Assembly (NCBI GenBank): GCA_009809945.1
Contig: WTPW01000625.1
Location: 284,639 to 348,638 of the forward strand
Origin: Gigaspora margarita
Taxonomy: Eukaryota; Glomeromycota; Glomeromycetes; Diversisporales; Gigasporaceae
Direction of reading: 5' to 3'
DNA length: 64,000 nucleotides
The translations under genes and the position numbers were made by a program. Below the pieces are notes generated by a model, which was not told where the DNA came from, ran no database searches, and saw only the letters and a program-made list of their open reading frames with translations. Each line of letters starts with the position of its first letter. Position 1 is the stretch's first letter. This document shows, in pieces, positions 45,826-57,717 of this stretch.

Positions 45826-46030
45826 TAGGTACATTCTAGGAAACAAGTTTTCTGGTATGTACCCAGTATTCACTATAGATTTGCTAAATAACAGTTGCAT
45901 ATTAGTAGTATATAGGATGCCTATCAGTAAGATACTAAGAAGTAAATTGATATTAGTAATATAATAGTAATATACTAGGACATCCTGGTATTTTACTCTT
46001 AGTACTATTTGGACTAAGAGTAAGATACTA

Positions 46031-46770
46031 GTATAACAGGTAAATCAGTAACTTTTATCAAAGAAGAATCTACCCCAAATGGCAAGCACTTTACTGCTTT
46101 GCTATAACTAATATACTCAATATTATAGGGCAAGTTTATTTATTATTTATTTTATTATTTACTTATTCAGTTGTATTGTACACTTTAATTACAAGAAAGT
46201 GACTAACTAAACTTTTACTATTTTTCTTTTGCTTATATACCATTACTTCAACTCTACCTAATATTGTATTACTTGATTATTATTTGATTATTTCTCTTAT
46301 TTAATTATATACATTTTATGTATTATTATACAATTATCTTATTTTTATTTATATTATGCATTATATAATTTATCCTGATTAGCATCTAATCAATCATATG
46401 TATTATATGCACAATACCTGATTTAGTGCTATACATTTTGAATATCCATAGCCTTTTTTGGCTTGTTCATGTCCAAAATGGTCCAAATGTTCAAAATTGT
46501 CCAAAGCTTGTTCAGGCTTTAATAATTAATAAATCTATCTAAAAACTATATAACTATATATTTTTTTAGATGATAAACACATTCCATTTAAAATTAAAAT
46601 AGGTTATTTTAATAATTTTAAGTAATTTTGCTTTATTTAATTGTCCAAAATTGTCCAAAATTGTTCAAATCATTGTCCAAAGCTGTTCTGTGACAACTCT
46701 GCCCTGATTGATTGTTTGCTTTATCCATTTTTCTATACAAGTTTGCCCTATACTATATGTTACCATGACA
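46031..46770 (-). repeat. LTR, left copy (3' LTR of a minus-strand element)
   Basis: About 460 bp once the insertion 46424-46701 is removed. It matches 52068-53087 in the same orientation: ATACTCAATATTAT, CTTTAATTACAAGAAA, CTAATATTGTATTACTTGAT, CATTTTTCTATACAAGTTTG. Exact termini were not resolved. Confidence 0.7.
46424..46701. mobile_element. hAT-like insertion in the left LTR
   Basis: 278 bp with partly matching inverted ends (TAGTGCTATACA / CAGAGTTGTCACA) and duplicated CCTGATT on both sides. The right LTR lacks it at the equivalent place (CACCCCAATTGATTG). The inside repeats CCAAAATTGTCCAAA words. Confidence 0.65.
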
Positions 46771-46789
46771 CAAGCTAGATTCCTTAGAA

Positions 46790-47460
46790 CTTCAATCCTG
46801 AAGTTTCTAGCTCTTTTTAAACAAACTTCTAACACAATTTGTACTACAAATCAAAGAGTTCTACTATTTCTTGCAGGTCATCAACAGTGCTTTTTCCTGA
46901 TTGAATATGCTTTTTATCAATTGGACATTGGATTTGTGTTTTGTTTTCAATCTCTTCTTTTGCACTTTAATTTTCTTTGAACCTAACATTATTATATTGT
47001 CCTTGAGTCTTTTATTAATACTTCTTTTTTCTCTACCACATGATCTCTATTCGATATATACATTATATAACCAAGTTTATTCATTATGATCCATCTCATA
47101 ACTTTTCAAATCATTTGCAAAATATATTTCTATATTTGCATTATCTTTATTTTTACCTCTCTGTTAGCTCCAACTTATTTGCAATACTTCTAATATCCAT
47201 ATGTCCTTTTTATTTTACATTTTCATCATATATTTCTTCAATATTTTCAACTTTAATATTAACAATTTCAGCTCTATCATTAGGAGCTTTATCTCTATAA
47301 CATTATTTTCAGCTTTAACAATAAGTATATAAAGTTTAGTAATTACTGTTTTCTTTATTTCTATACCAACATTACTTAACCTATTTTTATTATTCAATTC
47401 CATTTTATCTTCTAGACTTTTCTCTTCATTCAACTTATCATTATCTGCATTATTCAACCA
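46790..47460 (-). pseudogene. Decayed internal coding of the LTR element, distal part
   Basis: Minus-strand frames are lysine, glutamate and asparagine rich: EEIENKTQIQCPIDKKHIQS + GKSTVDDLQEIVELFDL (about 46850-46960), ANIEIYFANDLKSYEMDHNE (about 47080-47140) and an 80-codon frame at 47215-47457. Composition is unlike chance AT-rich frames, but no domain is recognised and stops are frequent. The orientation agrees with 50990-51830. Confidence 0.4.
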
Positions 47461-47499
47461 CTATCCTAACTTTTTTATTATTATTGACTGTTCTGAATA

Positions 47500-48970
47500 G
47501 AAATATTAATAGAGTAATATACTCTGAAGTAATTCTAAAATATACCCCACTCTATATTGGTATAGTTTTGGCATGACACCATTTCAGGTTATTAAGATAC
47601 TTGTAATAGGAGTAAAATACTTTGGAGTAATACTATTATACTAGGAAAACAGATACTGTTTGTGTCCAAAGCCAAGAATAAACATTGGGCTAATCTGTGT
47701 TGATCTCTATAACTGATTGGCTAACATGTGTACACATAACTGGAATCTAATACAAAATCATGTCCATTACTGTACTATAAAGTCCTTGCTATACTTCAGA
47801 CAATAAAATTGATTATACTCTGGAGTATTATATATTTTTTGTTATATGAATTTATATTACAAGCTATTATTTGCTAGTCCCTCTAGCACAAGCATAACTC
47901 ACTTAAGCTATTGTTAACTTTACTCTTTTAGTACAGCATGACTCATACAAGCTATTGTTTACTAGTCTATTTAGTACAAGTATGATTCGCTCAAGCTATT
48001 CTTTACTTAGCCCCTTTAGTATAGGCATAACTTACTCAAACAATCATTTACTAGACCCTTGAGTACAAGTCACTAAATTGCAGAAACATATATATGTATG
48101 TATATAATCTCATTTGACTTTTTTAACCAAATAAGTGGATGCCATATTAATGACCAATTATATATCAAATCATCAAGTTTACACAGATTTTGACTAACTT
48201 TTAATAAATATACAAATGTGAAGCTAATGTATGAGTAATCAAAAAATTTATGTGGCATAATTCAAATACTACTAAAACTTCTATTCGAACTGCTATTCAA
48301 CAACACTATCTCATAATTTTGTGGACATGTATGTTTGTGAAATTATATAATAGTATTAAATAGCAGTTTGAATAGCAGTTTGAGTGGTGCTATTCAACAT
48401 AGCGAATATTTAAATTTTATTTGTCAAGTTTAATCAGATATGCATTAACAATAGTTATTTGAATCCAAGAATTAAAAATTTTTATTGTAAATTTAAAATT
48501 TATAATTCAAATATATTTTTTTATTTAATAACTTCTAAAATTTTTTACTTCAAACCTTTTAACTTAAGCTAAGATATATTTTAGTGGATTCTTTTTAACA
48601 GAATAGAAGATATAGATGGCTCTAAAGAATTTCAACTTGTGAAATAATGCCCACAATTGGTAAATAGGGATATTAACAGTATTTTTAGTGATGTGGCTAG
48701 ATAATAAATTTATAAACCTGTTGAATATATGTACATATATATAAATATAGTTTTAAATTCTACACATATCAAATGTATTATATATCTAATAGGCTGATAT
48801 TTGTATGATTGGCTGATATAAGCACATTTTAAGAATGTTAAAGCTAGAGTTATAATTGTAAGGATAACTTATTTGTGGCTTATATAAAATTAAGGCTTAT
48901 ATAAAAAGGTAATAGTATATGATTGTACACATAGAGATTAGATATGCATATGATAGAGATTATAGATATG
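47500..48970. repeat. AT-rich stretch with a ~46 bp tandem repeat and a Helitron remnant
   Basis: 47877-48070 holds four diverged units around TTTAGTACAAGCATGACTCA followed by CAAGCTATTGTTTACTAG. 48420-48560 matches the inside of the probable Helitron (CATTAACAATAGTTATTTGA; ATCCAAGAATTAAA). Inverted AACTGCTATTCAA words lie at 48283-48400. No gene. Confidence 0.5.
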
Positions 48971-48976
48971 TATACA

Positions 48977-49152
48977 AGAACTCCGAAATATACATAGATA
49001 GATCAGATAGTAGTTTGCTTATTTTGGAGAGTTTTTATGCAGTTCTTTCTATTGTTAGTAAATTTTTGTTTATTTTTGAAGTTTTTGCAAAACTTTTTGT
49101 TTTTAGTAATTTTATAATTAACCTGACCTATCTATATATATTTTAGAGTTCT
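48977..49152. mobile_element. hAT-type MITE, AGGACCCTGAAATATACATA family, copy 3
   Basis: 176 bp with diverged ends AGAACTCCGAAATATACATA and the inverse. The interior aligns with copies 2 and 4. The target duplication is not clear (TGTATACA against CGTTGTAT). Confidence 0.8.
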
Positions 49153-49279
49153 CGTTGTATACGATAGAGATTATAAAGATACATATATGTAGGAGTATAT
49201 AATAAATCTTAGTGTTTTTTTACTTTACTTGTATATACTGTATGTGACTTATATTATGTATAATGGGTGGTTTATATTA

Positions 49280-49432
49280 ATCAAATAGCATATCAAATCA
49301 AATACAAATTAACTTTATATTTGATTCAGTTTAATTTAATCAAATTCAAATTAGCTCAATATTTGATTTGAACAAATCAAATCAAATTCAAATCAATCTA
49401 ATTGATTTGATTTGAGTTTGTGGAACCCTAAT
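49280..49432. mobile_element. Truncated CAAATATTTG-family MITE, copy 3
   Basis: AATTTGATTTGAACAAATC-type words and a right end GTTTGTGGAACCCTAATT match the 284 bp family; the left end is missing. Confidence 0.6.
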
Positions 49433-49439
49433 TCCAATT

Positions 49440-50190
49440 CTATTTTAATAACATTCCACAACTGATGACATCCAACAGTATAACCCATCTCTGCAGATAT
49501 TATATAATATTCTAATATCTTATGTTCATCTTTTTCAACCTCAATTCCATTCTAATAACAGCATCTAACTATATATATTTCACTAGCAAGATTTATCTTT
49601 GCAGATTTTTGATAATATTCAATACCTTATATTAATCCAACATTATATGTTCCACTAGTATTCTACATCTATGCAGACTTTTAATAATAAATTAATACCT
49701 TAGTTCATCCATTTCAATACCAATTCCAATATGATAATAATGTTCAACTATCATTATTCTATTGGCATCCCTTATAATAGCAGATTTCTAATGATAAATG
49801 AATACCTTATGTTTATGTTTATAACACTAATTCCTTTTGTGGTCCAGTAGCTTTTAATTTTTGATTGTATATAAAATACTGTATTCATTTTTTTAAATTT
49901 GATTCTATAATAATTATATAAGGACCTGAAATATACATAGATAGGTCAGGTATTAGTTTACTTTTTTGGGGTTTATGCAGATCTTTTCTATTTTTAGTAA
50001 TTTTTGCAGTTTTTTGCAAATCTTTCTATTTTTAGTAATTTTATAATTAATTTGATCTATTTATATATATTTGGGGTTCTATTATATTGCCCAACTTTAA
50101 ATATTCTTTTAACATTACCAATATTAGCAATTTTAGTAATAAATGAATGCTTTGAGCTCATCTTTTTCAACACCTACTCTATGTTTATGG
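49440..50190 (-). pseudogene. Sel1-like repeat coding remnant, split by a MITE
   Basis: Minus-strand translation, with stops and frameshifts, gives Sel1-type units: NHKHRVGVEKDELKAFIYY (about 50120-50180), YHIGIGIEMDELRY (about 49720-49760), GIEYYQKSAKINLASEIYIV (about 49600-49640) and NGIEVEKDEHKILEYYIISA + EMGYTVGCHQLWNV (about 49470-49560). The pattern GxGVEKDExKAFxYYQKSAEMG is the Sel1-like repeat consensus common in signalling and scaffold proteins. The MITE 49921-50080 interrupts it. It lies between the two LTRs, in the orientation of the retrotransposon. Confidence 0.75.
49921..50080. mobile_element. hAT-type MITE, AGGACCCTGAAATATACATA family, copy 4
   Basis: 160 bp. Left end AGGACCTGAAATATACATAG; right end the decayed inverse. 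The flanking octamers ATTATATA and ATTATATT match at 7 of 8. Inserted in Sel1-repeat sequence. Confidence 0.85.
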
Positions 50191-50339
50191 TTGTATCCAG
50201 ATCTAATTTTTAAATCTGATACTTACCAATTTTATAATCGCGTTCTCAAAAAGTACTTTAAAAGTATAAATAAGTTCTCTAAGCAATTGACTTGCACTGG
50301 CCAATTAGACGAATTTTAGGCTATGATATTTATTACACT

Positions 50340-50515
50340 ATGCATTTTATAAAAAATTTAACTAAACTAATATTTTGCCAATTTGATTTTGGTATATTAT
50401 TTATGAAGATAGTCTAATTTAGACTATTTCTGTAAATAATAAACATTATTTAGTTTATACCAAAATCGAATTGGCAAAATATTTATTTAGCTATTTTTTT
50501 CATAAGATGTTCCAG
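50340..50515. mobile_element. Small palindromic element
   Basis: Inverted arms AATATTTTGCCAATTTGATT + TTGGTATA and the inverse, centre AGTCTAATTTAGACT near 50417, ends ATGCATTTTATAAAAAAT / TTTTTTCATAAGATGTTC. No ORF. Confidence 0.65.
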
Positions 50516-50989
50516 GAATAATGATGATAGTTTTAAATAAATTTTAGTCTGGACAATTGATTTAAATCAAACAATCATATGGAAGTCTTATTATAAACTC
50601 TAGAGTATTATATAGTGCTTAGCATATAGTACTCCAGGTTATACTCTGGGTGACACTTTGGAGTATGCTCTACTTCATACTTTAGTGTGATGTGGTGTTA
50701 AGAGATACTTTGCCAGAGTATATACCACACCACTTTGGAGCACTCTATTAACTCTCTAGCTCTGATCTTTCAATAGCAGATTCCAAGATTAGATTGTTTA
50801 TCTATATTGTTAGACATCATAGGTATATTTGCTATTTCTGCTTATTTATCTATATTTACTTTATTTTGCATTTTCAAATCACTATATTTATTACCAATCT
50901 TTTCTGCATCTTTATAAAGTCCAACTATAGCATTCTACTACCAGATTCTATTAGTATAGTCTCAATATTAATTTTATTATAATTTATAT

Positions 50990-51830
50990 TGAATATTGAA
51001 TTACTATTTTCAATTATTTTTTCTTTGTCAAAACTAATTTGTTATCCTTTTCTACTTTAGGTTCTACAAATGTTTCTTCATCTTTAACATGATTCAACTT
51101 CTCTTCAAGCATCTCTTTTTTATCCACTTGTATAATTACATTATTGCTTAGAATTTCTATCAACAATTCTCCTGGCTCTCTTATTATTGTATCCTTTTTG
51201 GTATCTATTTCCAATTATGCATCTACCTCTAAATTCTGTTTATCTTGATAACTTCAGATGCTGTATGTTCATTATTTTTGATGACTGTTTCATCATAGCA
51301 TATTCGAATATTTTTTTGTTGGTCAAAATCAAGTTTTTTCAATCCAAGACCATTTTGTTTCTACTACCAACAATCACTTTATCACAATTATCCTCTTCTA
51401 CACTTACTCTATTTCTACGTAATGTCCAGGGTTGTCTATTGCAATATCTTGATCAATGTCAATAATTGTAATTTTTGAGATTGCTTTATTATTCAATTTA
51501 AATAAGCTTTTGATCTCTTTGTTATTTGTTTGCAATACTGCTTTACCTTCTACCAAATTAAGTTATTGTTTATTTTTTTTCTTTATTGTTATTTAATTTA
51601 GCTTTTCACCCTCATCAATGTTTCCAATATCTGCAGTTTCATCATCATCAATGTACTTCTCAAAAAGACTACAAACAGGTTCTTAGATCTTCATCATCAT
51701 TATCCATATCTATTCTATTTTGGTAATGTTGCCAATACTACTTGCTGCAATGATATCAGTTATATTACTAATTTTTATTTCTTTTTTCAGATTTGTTTTT
51801 TCCATTTTTTATATTTGGTATATACCTCAT
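50990..51830 (-). pseudogene. Decayed internal coding of the LTR element, start
   Basis: On the minus strand, downstream of the right LTR, a frame starts MEKTNLKKEIKISNITDIIA + ASSIGNITKIE (about 51810-51720) and continues, with frameshifts, through EKYIDDDETADIGNIDEGEK, KAISKITIIDIDQDIAIDNP and LEEKLNHVKDEETFVEPKVE (51014-51214). It is acidic and lysine-rich. No reverse transcriptase, protease or integrase motif was found. Position suggests a gag-like or accessory ORF; identity is unproven. Confidence 0.45.
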
Positions 51831-52067
51831 ATTTGAAAAAAGTTTACTATTGCTATAGCATCTCTGTTTTGCAATGGGTTTATACTTTTGGTATGCAGTA
51901 AGTGTCAATATGCTTTAAGTGTTTTTGCTTTGCTTATTTATATTGTAATAACAGTATTTTTTTTTTTAGCAATACTTGATTAATAGGCTTTTTTTATCTA
52001 TTTGAAGTAACATCTAGCACTTTCTGTTCACAAACCTAGCAAATAGAACCTTGGTCTACCAGTTTTT

Positions 52068-53087
52068 GTATAACATATTTTTTAGTAACTTTTATTAAAG
52101 AAGAACCTATTCCAAATAGCAAGTACTTTATTGGTTCGCTATAACCAATATACTCAATATTATTTATTTGTACTATTTATTAGAGTTCCTCAAATTCAAA
52201 TCAAATCAAATATTAGGTATATTTGAATTTAATCAAATCAAATAAGCTTTGAATTAAAAATTCTGTATTTGAATTTGATTTGATTTGAAATTTTACTTAT
52301 AAATTATCAAATATTTTAAATATAAATTAATGTAGAAATACCTGTAGGGTACATTAAATTTTTTTTACCCATTATTTTGATCATATGAAATTACAATAAT
52401 ATCAATATTGTTTATGTTAGGTTAGGGTTAGAGTTTAGACTATTATATAGGAAAATTGCTCAAAAAAAACTTTTTATTAATGCACAGAAGGTGGTTTAGT
52501 ATGCAATTTCTTGCAAAATGAGTGATTTTTGTCAAAATGAATATTTGGTTTAAATTTTTCTGATCATGTAACATTACACCTAATCTTGAATTTTAGTGGC
52601 AATCTATAGGTCACATGATATCTATATATAATCTCTTTAAATATTTGATCAAATCAAATATTCATTAATTTGAATTTGATTTAATTTTAAAATTCTGTAT
52701 TTGAATTTGATTTGAGTTCAAATATTTGATCAAATCAAGTCAAATCAAATCAAATTGCAGAACCCTACTATTTATTTATTCAACTGTTTACTTTAATTAC
52801 AAGAAAAAGAGAGACTAACTAACTTTTACTATTTTTTCTTCACTTATATATTGCTATTTTGACTCTAGCTAATATTGTATTACTTAATTGATTATTCAAT
52901 TATTACTCTTATTTAATTACATTTTATGCATCATTATATGATCACTTATTTCTATTTACATCATGCATCATGTATGATTTATTCTAATTAGCACCAAATC
53001 AATTATGTGCATTATGTGCACAACACCCCAATTGATTGTTTGCTTCATCCATTTTTCTATACAAGTTTGCCACATACTGTATATCAT
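52068..53087 (-). repeat. LTR, right copy (5' LTR of a minus-strand element)
   Basis: About 430 bp after removal of the insertion 52179-52765; same orientation as 46031-46770. Just inside it on the minus strand stands TGGTAGACCAAGG (52049-52061), placed like a primer-binding site, which would make the element minus-strand. The match to a tRNA end was not tested. Confidence 0.65.
52179..52765. mobile_element. CAAATATTTG-family hAT-type MITE, copy 4, with nested element
   Basis: TACTATTT is duplicated exactly at 52171-52178 and 52766-52773. Ends AGAGTTCCTCAAATTC and (other strand) GGGTTCTGCAATTTG. Its extra length comes from a nested MULE-like MITE at about 52330-52640, related in opposite orientation to 42852-43164 (CAAAAATCACTCATTTTGCA type words, TTAGGTTAGGGTTAGAG). 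Confidence 0.8.
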
Positions 53088-53270
53088 GATATTACTGGGA
53101 TGTTCTAGTATGTTACTATTATATTACTAGTATTGACCTACCTCCTGATATTTTACTAATATGCATCCTATATGCTACTGATATACAACTATTATTTGGC
53201 AGATCTATGATAGAATATGAGTATATACTAGAAAGCTTTTTTCCTAGTATGTACCCAGTATTTATTAATT

Positions 53271-54050
53271 CAACCTGTATAAAAATAGCTATACACTTGT
53301 AATATTATACAGAACCAGTATAATTAGCTTTGGTGGATCACTTACAACAAGATCACAAGCAATCTATTTAGTTTTGTATTATTTTACTAGTTAAAAAAAA
53401 ACTTTCTTGCCAAATTAGCACAAGTGCAACTATTCATCTTATATTTTTTTTAAATTATATTACTGTTAAAAATTCTTTTGCAGAACTTATCATCTATTGC
53501 AGAATAAAAGATTAAATTTGAATATGTTACATTAATATTATTGTAGTTCTACTATGATTTACTATTAGGAATTCTAATACAGAATTTACTAATATGGTAT
53601 ACATGGTAGCTAAAGTAGTATAAATACTGGATTAATATAATTTTTCTATAATTTAATGTAAAAATTCTATTATAGACCCTACTCACTATTTGGTAACTAC
53701 AGTATATAGTTAAGATCCAGTTCATTGTATTAGAATTATTATTTTTATTTTGATTTAGAATTACTTGCTAATGCAGTATATATAGTGATTAAAGTTGAGT
53801 TAGTATTAAAATTATTGTGATTTTTGTATAAAATTTCTGTTACAAAACTTACTTGCTATTTTAGCTATTACAATAAGTGGTTAAAGCTAAGTTGGTTGCA
53901 TTAAATTCTCATGATTTACTATATAAAATTCTATTACAGAAATAATTTTCTAATGCAGTACATATAGTGATTAAGGTTGAGTTACTTTTAAGTGAACAAA
54001 ATTAATCTTTATATTCATACTAAAAATTTATTGAACAATTAAATTATTAC
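53271..54050. repeat. Tandem repeat with ~125-130 bp units
   Basis: AAAATTCTATTACAGAA-like words followed by TTACTTGCTAATGCAGTATA and TAGTGATTAAAGTTGAGTT recur about four to five times between 53530 and 54000. The same unit, less regular, is in 9560-10060. No ORF. Confidence 0.65.
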
Positions 54051-54215
54051 AGCTGATCATATAAAGATACTAGTTTTATTAGTATTTTTGTAAGAGTTTA
54101 AACTACTATATTTTATATTTTTGAATTTACTCTATTTTACTTAATGATCAAGAGTTTACTATTTTTAAAAATAAAAAATAATAATAAAATAAAGTAAATA
54201 TTTATAATTAATAAA

Positions 54216-54579
54216 GGAAATTACTAATTTGCACCACAGGTGATTATCAACTGTAGTTAATTTGCCAATCAAAATTCAGAATCAGGTGTAACATGTAAAT
54301 CAATTTTGTGTAACAAAAACAAAAAATTTTTTAAAAAATTGCTAAAATTGCTTCTAACCTAAAATTTTGTCTATGAAACTACTTTTTTTTATGCAAAAAA
54401 AAAATTCCTTGCTAAATTTTACTATATACAAAGCCCTATCCTAATCTCTAACCTTTACTCTTACCCTAATATTAAAAGAATTTTAATTTTTATTTAATAA
54501 AAGTTGTTTGTTTTGTTTATTTTTTATGCATTGTAGATCACAGATGATAATCACCTAAGGTGATTATTAGTTATTTTCT
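54216..54579. mobile_element. MULE-related MITE
   Basis: 364 bp. Inverted ends GGAAATTACTAATTTGCACC ... ACAGGTGATTATCAACTG and the inverse at the right (CAGATGATAATCACCT). The interior (TTGCTAAATTTTACTATATA, CAAAGCCCTATCC) matches 27694-28026 and the MULE ends. Target duplication unclear. Confidence 0.65.
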
Positions 54580-55606
54580 TAAATAAAATTCAAATAAATG
54601 AAAATAATGCTATATGCTAACCAGTATTTGGCTAAACATTTTGGCTCTTGAGTTTTAGTATTGCTCAAAATCTAAAACTTCCAAATGGCCAAAACTTCTA
54701 AAATAGATGAAATCTTCTAAAACTGGATAAAACAAAAACTTTTAAAACTATTGAAACCTTAAAATATACAAAATTTTTCAAATATAGATGAAACTAGACC
54801 TTCTAAAACTTCTAAAACTTAGCAAATATATAAAATAAATAAATAAATAAAATAATAATAATAAAAAAAACATATTTCAACAACTTGAAATTCTTTCTTG
54901 AATAGAATAATAATATAAAAAAAACAAAAAAAATATATTTATTTCACAAAATTTAATAGAATTATCTATTTGTCACACTACATGATATTAAATTTTTGTT
55001 ATCGGTCCATGTAATTGGTTAATTTATATAGATCGATCCAATATATATTTAATATTCTAATTTTTTTTAAACTTTGAGCAAAGGTATCTTGACAACCATC
55101 TAATAAAATTTGATGAATGTTTTTTTGTTAAATTTTATAGATTTATAGAATTCAAAAAAAAGAGTTTATTAAATTTGGCTTGGTGGTTGTCAAGATATCT
55201 TCGCTCAAAATTTCAAAAATCTTAAAATGTCTATCAAAATAAAAGTAATAACAAAATTTTCTAAACTATGAGTGAAGGTATTTTGACTACCACCAAGTCA
55301 AATTCAATGAACTTTTTTTGAATTCTATATATCATAGAATTTAAAAAAAATATTCATCGAATTTGACTTGATAGTTGTTAAGATATCTTCATTCAACATT
55401 TCTAAAAAAACTCAAAATGTCTATCAAAATAATTTTTCTAACATTGAGCAAAGGTATCTTGCAACTACCAAGTCAAATTTGATGAACTTTTTTTTGTTAA
55501 ATTTTATAGGTGCATACAATTCTAAGAAAAAAAGTTCATCAAATTTAACTTGTAGTTGTCAAGGTATCTTTGCTCAAACTTTTCAAAAAAATTCAAAATA
55601 TCTATT

Positions 55607-56217
55607 GTTAAAAGTGGAAGTCCAGATGATATTACAGGACAGACAACTACCAACTACCAAACAAAACAAAACCTCATAATATACCTAATAGCAAGAGATA
55701 GTTAATTTGGCAAGATAAGGCATATTAGGTATAATATGGAACTAACAAAATGTTCTTAGTCAAACATACAACTTCTGTTTTAAGCAGTCTTTAGTGTTAT
55801 TAAAGGGCACTGTCATCCTTTTTTCTGTATTTTTTTTATTAGAGAGCAAAAGTAAACCTTTTTTATAACAATTTTTTACATGTAGAGGGTGACAAATTTA
55901 AACTCTAATTTAAGTCCATCATGCAATTTCACAGTTTTTCACAATTTTTATCATTTATCTTTCATCATGATTTAGCCTCTCTTTTATTTATTTTATTTTT
56001 TTATTTTTTTTTTATTTATTTGTTTATTTAAGGCTTCATTTTTCTCTTATTTCATTGGCTTGGGGCCTTTTTTTCTACTGCAGCTTTAGAGCTTTTTGGG
56101 TCATTTTCTTTAGAGGCTTTGCTTTGTAGTTTTTTATTATATTGTTTTGGGACTAGTCACTTTTCAGTCTTGTGATGGCAAAATTGCTGTGGTGAGTTCC
56201 AACAGCTTTGCCACCAA
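55607..56217. other. Non-hairpin insertion in the left half of array A
   Basis: The linker word CTATCAAAAT is interrupted here by about 610 bp of unrelated sequence, T-rich in the middle (55940-56030), with no ORF. No clear inverted ends were found; the start (AAAAGTGGAAGTCC) and end (TTTGCCACCAACAC) are only weakly alike. Confidence 0.5.
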
Positions 56218-56794
56218 CACTATCAAAATAAAAGTAATACCAAAATTTTTAAAAACTTTGAGCAAAGTGACCTTGACAACTTCTAAATCAAATTTGATGA
56301 AATTTTTTGTTTGAATTTTGTAGTCTCATAGAATTCAAAAAAAAGTTCATTAAATTTGACTTGTTGGTTGTTAAGATATTTTTGCTCAAAGTTTCAAAAA
56401 ACTTAAAACATCTATCAAAATAGAAGTAATAGTCAAAGTTTTCTAAACTTTGAGCAAAGGTATCTTGATAACTACCAAGTCAAATTCAATAAACTTTTTT
56501 TGTTTAAATTGTATAGATCTATAGAATTTAAAAAAAGTTTATCAAATTTGATTTGGTAGTTGTCAAAATATCTTTGCTCAAAGTTTCAAAAAACTCAAAA
56601 CATCTATCAAAATAGAAGTAATAACCAAATTTTTCTAAACTTTGAGTAAAAGTATCTTGACAACCACCAAGTTTATTTGATGAACTTTTTTTATTTTAAA
56701 TTGTATAGATCCAACAATTTAAAAAAAATTCATCAAATTTGACTTGGTTGTTGTCAAGATATCTTTGCTCAAAGTTTTAAAAAAACTTAAAACA

Positions 56795-56920
56795 TACTAT
56801 AAACTGCTATATAAACAGCCTTACTACATATTAGACCCTCTTATTTTTACCTTTTTTTACTAATTAATTTTTTTGGTAGAATTTACCAAACCTAGCCTGC
56901 TTATATAGCAGTTTTTAGTA
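56795..56920. mobile_element. Small MITE at the centre of palindrome A
   Basis: 126 bp with inverted ends TACTATAAACTGCTATATAA and (other strand) TACTAAAAACTGCTATATAA followed by GCAGGC. TA at both ends is compatible with a TA duplication. It lies at the point where the linker orientation flips. Confidence 0.75.
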
Positions 56921-57717
56921 ATTCTATTTTGATAGATATTTTGAGTTTTTTTAAATTTTGAGCAAAAATATCTTGATAACTACCAAGTTAAATTCGATGA
57001 ACTTTTTTTTTTAAATTCTATAGATATATACAATTCAAACAAAAAAATGTTCATCAAATTTAACTTGGTGGTTGTAAAGATACTTTGTTTAAAGTTTAAA
57101 AAAATTTGGTTATTACTTCTATTTTGATAGATGTTTTGAGTTTTTTGAAACTTTAAACAAAGATATCTTGACAACCACCAAGTCAAATTCAATGAACTTT
57201 TTTTTTTAAATTCTTTAGATCTATACAATTTAAACAAAAAAAAAGTTCATTGAAATTGACTTGGTGGTTATCAAGATACTTTTGCTCAAAGTTTAGAAAA
57301 ATTTGGCTATTACTTCTATTTTGATAAATGTTTTGAGTTTTTGAAACTTTGAGCAAAGATATCTTGACAACCACAAAGTCAAATTTAATGAACTTTTTTT
57401 TTGAATTTTAAGAATCTATAAAATTCAAAAAAAAAAAAAAAATTGATCAAATTTGACTTGGTGTTATCAAGATATCTTTGCTCAAAGTTTAGAAAAATTT
57501 TGTTATTACTTTAATTTTGGTAGACATTTAGAGTTTTTTTGGAAACTTTGAGCAAGAATATTTTGACAACCACCAAGTTAAAATTGATCAATTTTTTTCT
57601 TTGAATTGTATTCACCTATAAAATTCAAACAAAAAAAGTTCATCAAATTTGACTTGGTAGTTGTCAAGATACCTTTGCTCAACGTTAAAAAAATTTTGTA
57701 ATTACTTCTATTATAAT

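Larger units (their letters stand above)
45826..53270. mobile_element. Inverted-ended foldback split by an LTR retrotransposon
   Basis: 45826-46020 and 53088-53270 are inverted copies (GGTATGTACCCAGTATTCAC against the inverse of ...TAGTATGTACCCAGTATTTA; TTATTTAGCAAATCTATAGT; ACTATTATATTACTAATATC). A small palindrome centre (TACTCTTAG...CTAAGAGTA) remains at 45998-46024. The LTR element sits in the right arm, so the foldback was originally only about 400 bp. Confidence 0.65.

Noticed and set aside
55368..55679. 103-codon frame and similar frames at 56980-57374 as genes
   Set aside because: They translate the arms of the hairpin units; the same words appear on both strands because the DNA is palindromic.
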